64,000 nt of DNA from Calliopsis andreniformis (taxonomy: Eukaryota > Arthropoda > Insecta > Hymenoptera > Andrenidae): contig NW_027480422.1 in assembly GCF_051401765.1 (NCBI RefSeq), forward strand, positions 20,602,001-20,666,000. Direction: 5' to 3'. The notes under the pieces were generated by a model, which saw nothing but the letters and a program-made list of their open reading frames with translations, was not told where the DNA came from and searched no databases. Within the stretch, counting starts at the first letter, position 1. Every line of letters begins with the position of its first letter. Positions 51,994 through 63,071 of this stretch are shown here, piece by piece. The position numbers and the translations under genes were made by a program.

Positions 51994-54150
51994 CTAGGGC
52001 GTTGCTCCACCACATCGAATAGCTACGGCCTTAGGAGTAAACGCCAGAGGCATAAAATACAAAATAAATACAACAGTTTTTCCATCGTATAACAGGAATA
52101 ATTGCCACCAGTGTGAAAGTGATGGTCATTTCTGCATTCCGGGCAACCTAGGCTTCACTCTAGGGCCATGCTCCACCAGATCGAATAGTTAGGGCCTAAG
52201 AAGTCAACGCCAGAAGCATAAAATACAATATAAATACAACAGTTTTTCCCTTGTATAACAGGAATAATTGCAACCAGTGTGAAAGCTATGGTCATTTCTA
52301 CGTTCCGGCCAACCTAGGCTTCACTCTAGGGCGTTGCGCAACCACATCGAATAGCTACGGCCCCAGAAGACAACGCCATAACTATAAAATACAATATAAG
52401 TAGAACAGTCTTTCCATCGTATAAAACGAATAATTGCAACCAGTCTGATAGTTATGGTCATTTCTACGTTCCGGGCAACCTAGGCTTCACCCTAGGGCGT
52501 TGCTCCGTCATATCGAATAGTTAGGGCCTAAGAAGTCAATGCCAGAAGCATAAAATACGATATATGTACAACAGTTTTTCCATCGTCTAACAGGAATAAT
52601 TACAACCAGTGTGAAAGTAATGGGCATTTCTACGTTCCATGCAACCTAGGCTTCGCTCTAGGGCGTTGGTCCACCAGGCCGAATAGTTAGGGCCTTAGAA
52701 AACAACTCCAGACGCATAAAATACAATATAAATACAACAGTTTTTCCACGGTATTGAACGAATAATTGCAACCAGTATGAAAGTTATGCTCATTTCTACG
52801 TTCCGGCAACCTAGGCTTCACCCTAGGGCGTTGCTCCACCAGATCGAATAGTTAGGGCCTAAGAAGTCAACGCCAGAAGCATAAAATACAATAGAAATAC
52901 ACCAGTTTTTCCATCGTATAACAGGAATAATTGCAACCAGTGTGAAAGATATGGTCATTTCTACGATACGGGCAACCTAGGCTTCACTCTAGGGCGTCAT
53001 TCCACTTGATCGAATAGTTACGGCCTAAGAAGTCTACGCCAGAAGCATAAAATATAATATAAATACAACAGTTTTTCCATCGTATAACAGGAATAATTGC
53101 AACCAGTGTGAAAGACATGGTCATTTCTACGTTCCGGGCAACCTAGGCTTCACTCTAGGGCGTTGCTCCGCCACATCGAATAGCTGCGGCCTTAGAAGTC
53201 AACGCCAGAAGCATAAAATACAATATAAATACAACACTTTTTCCATCGTATAACAGGAATAATTGCAACCAGTGTGAAAGAGATGGTCATTTCTACGTTC
53301 CGGGCAACCTAGGCTTCAGTCTAGGGCGTGGTTCCCCCAGATCGAATAGTTAGGGCCTAAGAAGCCTACGCCAGAAGCATAAAATACAATATAAATACCA
53401 CAGTTTTTCCATCGTATAACAGGAATAATTGCAACCAGAGTGAAGGTGATGGTCATTTCTCAGTTCCGGGCAACCTAGGCTTCACTATCGAGCGTTGCTC
53501 CACCAGATCGAATAGCTAGGACCTTAGAAGTCAACGCCAGAAGCACAAAATAAAATAAAAATACAACAGTTATTCCATCGTATAACAGGAATAATTAACA
53601 CCAGTGTGAAAGTAATGGGCATTTCTACGTTCCGTGCAACCTAGGCTTCACTCTAGGGCGTTGGTCCACCAGGCCGAATAGTTAGGGCCTTAGAAAACAA
53701 CTCCAGACGCATAAAATACAATATAAATACAACAGTCTTTCCACGGTATAAAACGAATAATTGCAACCAGTATGAAAGTTACGGTCATTTCTACGTTCCG
53801 GGCAACCTAGGCTTCAGCCTAGGGCGTTGCTCCACCAGATCGAATAGTTAGGGCCTTAGGAGTCAACGCCAGCGGCATAAAATACAATACAAATACAACA
53901 GTTTTTCCATCGTATAACAAGAATAATTGCAACCAGTGTGAAAGTGATGGTCATTTCTACATTCCGGGCAACCTAGGCTTCACTCTAGGGCCATGCTCCA
54001 CCAGATCGAATAGATAGGGCCTAAGAAGTCAACGCCAGAAACATAAAATACAATATAAATAGAACAGTCTTTCCATCGTATAAAACGAATAATTGCAACC
54101 AGTCTGATAGCTATCGTCATTTCTACGTTCCGGGCAACCTAGGCTTCACC
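51994..54150 (+). repeat. 13-monomer tandem duplication, copy B (2157 bp)
   Basis: This copy repeats copy A at a constant 2157-bp offset (13 monomers minus 1), including the CTCCGTCATATCG variant (about 52,503), TTCCATGCAACC at 52637 and CCAGCGGCAT at 53869. At 54151 the sequence resumes as CTAGGGCGTTGCTCCGCC and continues into the GACTTAACAC section as in a normal cycle. I saw no difference between copies A and B by eye, so the event is probably among the youngest in the window. Confidence 0.92.
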
Positions 54151-56764
54151 CTAGGGCGTTGCTCCGCCATATCGAATAGTTAGGGCCTAAGAAGTCAATG
54201 CCAGAAGCATAAAATACGATATATGTACAACAGTTTTTCCATCGTATAAAATGAGTAATTGCAACCAGTGTGAAAATAACGGCCATTCCTACGTTCCGGG
54301 CATCCTAGACTTAACACTGAGGCATTGCTCCACCAGATCGAATACATAGGGCCTTAGAAGTCAACGCCAGAAGCATAAAGTACATTAAAAATCCAACAGT
54401 TTGTCCATCGTATTACAGGAATAATTGCCACCAGTTTAAAAGTGATGGTCATTTCTGCATTCCGGGCAAACCTAGGCTTCACTCTAGGGCGTTGCTCCTC
54501 CAGATAGAATAGTTAGGGCCCAGGAAGTCAACGCCAGAAGCATAAAAAACAATATAAATACAACAGTTTTTCCCCTGTATAACAGGAATAATTGCAACCA
54601 GTGTGAAAGCTATGGTCATTTCTACGTTCCGGGCAACCTAGGCTTCACTCTAGGGCGTTGCTCCACCACATCGAATAGCTGCGGCCTTAGAAGTCAACGT
54701 CAGAAGCATAAAATACAATATAAATACAACACTTTTTCCATCGTATAACACTAATAATTGCAACCAGTGTGAAAGACATGGTCATTTCTACGTTCCGTGC
54801 AACCTAGGCTTCCCTCTAGGGCGTTGCTCCACCACATCGAATAGCTACGGCCTTAGGAGTAAACGCCAGAGGCATAAAATACAAAATAAATACAACAGTT
54901 TTTCCATCGTATAACAGGAATAATTGCCACCAGTGTGAAAGTGATGGTCATTTCTGCATTCCGGGCAACCTAGGCTTCACTCTAGGGCCATGCTCCACCA
55001 GATCGAATAGTTAGGGCCTAAGAAGTCAACGCCAGAAGCATAAAATACAATATAAATACAACAGTTTTTCCCTTGTATAACAGGAATAATTGCAACCAGT
55101 GTGAAAGCTATGGTCATTTCTACGTTCCGGCCAACCTAGGCTTCACTCTAGGGCGTTGCGCAACCACATCGAATAGCTACGGCCCCAGAAGACAACGCCA
55201 TAACTATAAAATACAATATAAGTAGAACAGTCTTTCCATCGTATAAAACGAATAATTGCAACCAGTCTGATAGTTATGGTCATTTCTACGTTCCGGGCAA
55301 CCTAGGCTTCACCCTAGGGCGTTGCTCCGCCATATCGAATAGTTAGGGCCTAAGAAGTCAATGCCAGAAGCATAAAATACGATATATGTACAACAGTTTT
55401 TCCATCGTCTAACAGGAATAATTACAACCAGTGTGAAAGTAATGGGCATTTCTACGTTCCATGCAACCTAGGCTTCGCTCTAGGGCGTTGGTCCACCAGG
55501 CCGAATAGTTAGGGCCTTAGAAAACAACTCCAGACGCATAAAATACAATATAAATACAACAGTTTTTCCACGGTATTGAACGAATAATTGCAACCAGTAT
55601 GAAAGTTATGCTCATTTCTACGTTCCGGCAACCTAGGCTTCACCCTAGGGCGTTGCTCCACCAGATCGAATAGTTAGGGCCTAAGAAGTCAACGCCAGAA
55701 GCATAAAATACAATAGAAATACACCAGTTTTTCCATCGTATAACAGGAATAATTGCAACCAGTGTGAAAGATATGGTCATTTCTACGATACGGGCAACCT
55801 AGGCTTCACTCTTGGGCGTCATTCCACTTGATCGAATAGTTACGGCCTAAGAAGTCTACACCAGAAGCATAAAATATAATATAAATACAACAGTTTTTCC
55901 ATCGTATAACAGGAATAATTGCAACCAGTGTGAAAGACATGGTCATTTCTACGTTCCGGGCAACCTAGGCTTCACTCTAGGGCGTTGTTCCACCACATCG
56001 AATAGCTACGGCCTTAGGAGTCAACGCCAGAGGCATAAAATACAAAATAAATACAACAGTTTTTCCATCGTATAACAAGAATAATTGCAACCAGTGTGAA
56101 AGTGATGGTCATTTCAGCATTCCGGGCAACCTAGGCTTCACTCTAGGGCCATGCTCCACCAGATCGAATAGTTAGGGCCTAAGAAGTCAACGCCAGAAGC
56201 GTAAAATACAATATAAATACAACAGTTTTTCCCTTGTATAACAGGAATAATTGCAACCAGTGTGAAAGCTATGGTCATTTCTACGTTCCGGGCAACCTAG
56301 GCTTCACTCTAGGGCGTTGCTCCGCCACATCGAATAGCTGCGGCCTTAGAAGTCAACGCCAGAAGCATAAAATACAATATAAATACAACACTTTTTCCAT
56401 CGTATAACAGGAATAATTGCAACCAGTGTGAAAGCTATGGTCATTTCTACGTTCCGGGCAACCTAGGCTTCACTCTAGGGCGTTGCTCCACCACATCGAA
56501 TAGCTGCGGCCTTAGAAGTCAACGTCAGAAGCATAAAATACGATATAAATACAACACTTTTTCCATCGTATAACAGGAATAATTGCAACCAGTGTGAAAG
56601 ACATGTTCATTTCTACGTTCCGGGCAACCTAGGCTTCCCTCTAGGGCGTTGCTCCACCACATCGAATAGCTACGGCCTTAGGAGTAAACGCCAGAGGCAT
56701 AAAATACAAAATAAATACAACAGTTTTTCCATCGTATAAAACGAATAATTGCAACCAGTGTGAA

Positions 56765-59700
56765 TGACATGGTCATTTCTACGTTCCGTGCAACCTAGGC
56801 TTCCCTCTAGGGCGTTGCTCCACCACATCGAATAGCTACGGCCTTAGGAGTAAACGCCAGAGGCATAAAATACAAAATAAATACAACAGTTTTTCCATCG
56901 TATAACAAGAATAATTGCAACCAGAGTGAAGGTGATGGTCATTTCTAAGTTCCGGGCAACCTAGGATTCACTACCGAGCGTTGCCCCACCAGATCGAATA
57001 GTTAGGGCCTTAGAAGTCAATGCCAGAAGCATAAAATACAATATAAATACAACAGTTTTTCCACTGTTTAATGTGAATAATTGCAAACAGTGTGGAAGTA
57101 ATGGTCATTTCTACGTTCCGGGCAACCTGGGCTTCAGTCTAGGGCGTGGTTCCCCCAGATCGAATAGTTCGGGCCTAAGAAGACTACGCCAGAAGCATAA
57201 AATACAATATAAATACCACAGTTTTTCCATCGTATAACAGTAATGATTGCAACCAGAGTGAAGGTGATGGTCATTTCTAAGTTCCGGGCAACCTAGGCTT
57301 CACTCGAGAGCGTTGCTCCACCAGATCGAATAGCTAGGACCTTAGAAGTCAATGCCAGAAGCATAAAATGCCATATAAATACAACAGTTTTTCCACTGTA
57401 TGATATGAATAATTGCAAACAGTGTGGAAGTAATGGTCATTTCTACGATCGGGGCAACCTAGGCTTCACTCTAGGGCGTTGCGCAACCACATCGAATAGC
57501 TACGGCCCTAGAAGACAACGCCATAACTATAAAATACAATATAAATAGAACAGTCTTTCCATCGTATAAAACGAATAATTGCAACCAGTCTGATAGCTAT
57601 CGTCATTTCTACGTTCCGGGCAACCTAGGCTTCACCCTAGGGCGTTGCTCCGCCATATCGAATAGTTAGGGCCTAAGAAGTCAATGCCAGAAGCATAAAA
57701 TACGATATAAATACAACAGTTTTTCCCTTGTATAACAGGAATAATTGCAACCAGTGTGAAAGCTATGGTCATTTCTACGTTCCGGCCAACCTAGGCTTCA
57801 CTCTAGGGCGTTGCGCAACCACATCGAATAGCTACGGCCCCAGAAGACAACGCCATAACTATAAAATACAATATAAGTAGAACAGTCTTTCCATCGTATA
57901 AAACGAATAATTGCAACCAGTCTGATAGTTATGGTCATTTCTACGTTCCGGGCAACCTAGGCTTCACCCTAGGGCGTTGCTCCGCCATATCGAATAGTTA
58001 GGGCCTAAGAAGTCAATGCCAGAAGCATAAAATACGATATATGTACAACAGTTTTTCCATCGTCTAACAGGAATAATTACAACCAGTGTGAAAGTAATGG
58101 GCATTTCTACGTTCCATGCAACCTAGGCTTCGCTCTAGGGCGTTGGTCCACCAGGCGGAATAGTTAGGGCCTTAGAAAACAACTCCAGACGCATAAAATA
58201 CAATATAAATACAACAGTTTTTCCACGGTATTGAACGAATAATTGCAACCAGTATGAAAGTTATGCTCATTTCTACGTTCCGGCAACCTAGGCTTCACCC
58301 TAGGGCGTTGCTCCACCAGATCGAATAGTTAGGGCCTAAGAAGTCAACGCCAGAAGCATAAAATACAATAGAAATACACCAGTTTTTCCATCGTATAACA
58401 GGAATAATTGCAACCAGTGTGAAAGATATGGTCATTTCTACGATACGGGCAACCTAGGCTTCACTCTTGGGCGTCATTCCACTTGATCGAATAGTTACGG
58501 CCTAAGAAGTCTACACCAGAAGCATAAAATATAATATAAATACAACAGTTTTTCCATCGTATAACAGGAATAATTGCAACCAGTGTGAAAGACATGGTCA
58601 TTTCTACGTTCCGGGCAACCTAGGCTTCACTCTAGGGCGTTGTTCCACCACATCGAATAGCTACGGCCTTAGGAGTCAACGCCAGAGGCATAAAATACAA
58701 AATAAATACAACAGTTTTTCCATCGTATAACAAGAATAATTGTAACCAGTGTGAAAGTGATGGTCATTTCAGCATTCCGGGCAACCTAGGCTTCACTCTA
58801 GGGCCATGCTCCACCAGATCGAATAGTTAGGGCCTAAGAAGACTACGCCAGAAGCATAAAATACAATATAAATACCACAGTTTTTCCATCGTATAACAGT
58901 AATGATTGCAACCAGAGTGAAGGTGATGGTCATTTCTAAGTTCCGGGCAACCTAGGCTTCACTCGAGAGCGTTGCTCCACCAGATCGAATAGCTAGGACC
59001 TTAGAAGTCAATGCCAGAAGCATAAAATGCCATATAAATACAACAGTTTTTCCACTGTATGATATGAATAATTGCAAACAGTGTGGAAGTAATGGTCATT
59101 TCTACGATCGGGGCAACCTAGGCTTCACTCTAGGGCGTTGCGCAACCACATCGAATAGCTACGGCCCTAGAAGACAACGCCATAACTATAAAATACAATA
59201 TAAATAGAACAGTCTTTCCATCGTATAAAACGAATAATTGCAACCAGTCTGATAGCTATCGTCATTTCTACGTTCCGGGCAACCTAGGCTTCACCCTAGG
59301 GCGTTGCTCCGCCATATCGAATAGTTAGGGCCTAAGAAGTCAATGCCAGAAGCATAAAATACGATATATGTACAACAGTTTTTCCATCGTATAAAATGAG
59401 TAATTGCAACCAGTGTGAAAATAACGGCCATTCCTACGTTCCGGGCATCCTAGACTTAACACTGAGGCATTGCTCCACCAGATCGAATACATAGGGCCTT
59501 AGAAGTCAACGCCAGAAGCATAAAGTACATTAAAAATCCAACAGTTTGTCCATCGTATTACAGGAATAATTGCCACCAGTGTAAAAGTGATGGTCATTTC
59601 TGCATTCCGGGCAAACCTAGGCTTCACTCTAGGGCGTTGCTCCTCCAGATAGAATAGTTAGGGCCCAGGAAGTCAACGCCAGAAGCATAAAAAACAATAT

Positions 59701-62700
59701 AAATACAACAGTTTTTCCCCTGTATAACAGGAATAATTGCAACCAGTGTGAAAGCTATGGTCATTTCTACGTTCCGGGCAACCTAGGCTTCACTCTAGGG
59801 CGTTGCTCCACCACATCGAATAGCTGCGGCCTTAGAAGTCAACGTCAGAAGCATAAAATGCAATATAAATACAACACTTTTTCCATCGTATAACACTAAT
59901 AATTGCAACCAGTGTGAAAGACATGGTCATTTCTACGTTCCGTGCAACCTAGGCTTCCCTCTAGGGCGTTGCTCCACCACATCGAATAGCTACGGCCTTA
60001 GGAGTAAACGCCAGAGGCATAAAATACAAAATAAATACAACAGTTTTTCCATCGTATAACAGGAATAATTGCCACCAGTGTGAAAGTGATGGTCATTTCT
60101 GCATTCCGGGCAACCTAGGCATCACTCTAGGGCCATGCTCCACCAGATCGAATAGTTAGGGCCTAAGAAGTCAACGCCAGAAGCATAAAATACAATATAA
60201 ATACAACAGTTTTTCCCTTGTATAACAGGAATAATTGCAACCAGTGTGAAAGCTATGGTCATTTCTACGTTCCGGCCAACCTAGGCTTCACTCTAGGGCG
60301 TTGCGCAACCACATCGAATAGCTACGGCCCCAGAAGACAACGCCATAACTATAAAATACAATATAAGTAGAACAGTCTTTCCATCGTATAAAACGAATAA
60401 TTGCAACCAGTCTGATAGTTATGGTCATTTCTACGTTCCGGGCAACCTAGGCTTCACCCTAGGGCGTTGCTCCGTCATATCGAATAGTTAGGGCCTAAGA
60501 AGTCAATGCCAGAAGCATAAAATACGATATATGTACAACAGTTTTTCCATCGTCTAACAGGAATAATTACAACCAGTGTGAAAGTAATGGGCATTTCTAC
60601 GTTCCATGCAACCTAGGCTTCGCTCTAGGGCGTTGGTCCACCAGGCCGAATAGTTAGGGCCTTAGAAAACAACTCCAGACGCATAAAATACAATATAAAT
60701 ACAACAGTTTTTCCACGGTATTGAACGAATAATTGCAACCAGTATGAAAGTTATGCTCATTTCTACGTTCCGGCAACCTAGGCTTCACCCTAGGGCGTTG
60801 CTCCACCAGATCGAATAGTTAGGGCCTAAGAAGTCAACGCCAGAAGCATAAAATACAATAGAAATACACCAGTTTTTCCATCGTATAACAGGAATAATTG
60901 CAACCAGTGTGAAAGATATGGTCATTTCTACGATACGGGCAACCTAGGCTTCACTCTAGGGCGTCATTCCACTTGATCGAATAGTTACGGCCTAAGAAGT
61001 CTACGCCAGAAGCATAAAATATAATATAAATACAACAGTTTTTCCATCGTATAACAGGAATAATTGCAACCAGTGTGAAAGACATGGTCATTTCTACGTT
61101 CCGGGCAACCTAGGCTTCACTCTAGGGCGTTGCTCCGCCACATCGAATAGCTGCGGCCTTAGAAGTCAACGCCAGAAGCATAAAATACAATATAAATACA
61201 ACACTTTTTCCATCGTATAACAGGAATAATTGCAACCAGTGTGAAAGAGATGGTCATTTCTACGTTCCGGGCAACCTAGGCTTCAGTCTAGGGCGTGGTT
61301 CCCCCAGATCGAATAGTTAGGGCCTAAGAAGCCTACGCCAGAAGCATAAAATACAATATAAATACCACAGTTTTTCCATCGTATAACAGGAATAATTGCA
61401 ACCAGAGTGAAGGTGATGGTCATTTCTCAGTTCCGGGCAACCTAGGCTTCACTATCGAGCGTTGCTCCACCAGATCGAATAGCTAGGACCTTAGAAGTCA
61501 ACGCCAGAAGCACAAAATAAAATAAAAATACAACAGTTATTCCATCGTATAACAGGAATAATTAACACCAGTGTGAAAGTAATGGGCATTTCTACGTTCC
61601 GTGCAACCTAGGCTTCACTCTAGGGCGTTGGTCCACCAGGCCGAATAGTTAGGGCCTTAGAAAACAACTCCAGACGCATAAAATACAATATAAATACAAC
61701 AGTCTTTCCACGGTATAAAACGAATAATTGCAACCAGTATGAAAGTTACGGTCATTTCTACGTTCCGGGCAACCTAGGCTTCAGCCTAGGGCGTTGCTCC
61801 ACCAGATCGAATAGTTAGGGCCTTAGGAGTCAACGCCAGCGGCATAAAATACAATACAAATACAACAGTTTTTCCATCGTATAACAAGAATAATTGCAAC
61901 CAGTGTGAAAGTGATGGTCATTTCTACATTCCGGGCAACCTAGGCTTCACTCTAGGGCCATGCTCCACCAGATCGAATAGATAGGGCCTAAGAAGTCAAC
62001 GCCAGAAACATAAAATACAATAGAAATACACCAGTTTTTCCATCGTATAACAGGAATAATTGCAACCAGTGTGAAAGATATGGTCATTTCTACGATACGG
62101 GCAACCTAGGCTTCACTCTTGGGCGTCATTCCACTTGATCGAATAGTTACGGCCTAAGAAGTCTACACCAGAAGCATAAAATATAATATAAATACAACAG
62201 TTTTTCCATCGTATAACAGGAATAATTGCAACCAGTGTGAAAGACATGGTCATTTCTACGTTCCGGGCAACCTAGGCTTCACTCTAGGGCGTTGTTCCAC
62301 CACATCGAATAGCTACGGCCTTAGGAGTCAACGCCAGAGGCATAAAATACAAAATAAATACAACAGTTTTTCCATCGTATAACAAGAATAATTGCAACCA
62401 GTGTGAAAGTGATGGTCATTTCAGCATTCCGGGCAACCTAGGCTTCACTCTAGGGCCATGCTCCACCAGATCGAATAGTTAGGGCCTAAGAAGTCAACGC
62501 CAGAAGCGTAAAATACAATATAAATACAACAGTTTTTCCCTTGTATAACAGGAATAATTGCAACCAGTGTGAAAGCTATGGTCATTTCTACGTTCCGGGC
62601 AACCTAGGCTTCACTCTAGGGCGTTGCTCCGCCACATCGAATAGCTGCGGCCTTAGAAGTCAACGCCAGAAGCATAAAATACAATATAAATACAACACTT

Positions 62701-63071
62701 TTTCCATCGTATAACAGGAATAATTGCAACCAGTGTGAAAGCTATGGTCATTTCTACGTTCCGGGCAACCTAGGCTTCACTCTAGGGCGTTGCTCCATCA
62801 CATCGAATAGCTGCGGCCTTAGAAGTCAACGTCAGAAGCATAAAATACGATATAAATACAACACTTTTTCCATCGTATAACAGGAATAATTGCAACCAGT
62901 GTGAAAGACATGTTCATTTCTACGTTCCGGGCAACCTAGGCTTCCCTCTAGGGCGTTGCTCCACCACATCGAATAGCTACGGCCTTAGGAGTAAACGCCA
63001 GAGGCATAAAATACAAAATAAATACAACAGTTTTTCCATCGTATAAAACGAATAATTGCAACCAGTGTGAA
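56765..63071 (+). repeat. HOR cycle 4 (38 monomers, 6307 bp, deletion plus re-entry)
   Basis: The cycle starts normally (TCTACGATCGGGG at 57442). At 57,705-57,709 it skips five monomers, including the GACTTAACAC and AACACTAATAATTGC types. It runs to TTCCATGCAACC (58114), then at 58,830-58,841 re-enters the earlier series, giving a second TCTACGATCGGGG at 59101 (1659 bp, ten monomers minus 1, after the first). It then completes a full long-form cycle (59451, 60604, 61836, CCAGAAGCGT at about 62,510). Confidence 0.9.

Larger units (their letters stand above)
48301..56764 (+). repeat. HOR cycle 3 (51 monomers, 8464 bp, with internal 13-monomer duplication)
   Basis: This cycle begins as cycle 2 does (48977, 49327, 50480, 51712). 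It then jumps back, repeating 2157 bp in tandem (49837-51993 and 51994-54150). It next passes through a second complete GACTTAACAC section (54306), TTCCATGCAACC (55459) and a short-form end with CCAGAAGCGT at about 56,200. It therefore behaves like a long cycle fused to a short one. One monomer near 48,925 lost a T (TTTTTCACTG). Confidence 0.9.

Noticed and set aside
48301..56764. A simple 51-monomer HOR unit
   Set aside because: The length is explained by a long cycle with an internal 13-monomer tandem duplication followed by the end of a short cycle, not by a distinct 51-monomer unit.
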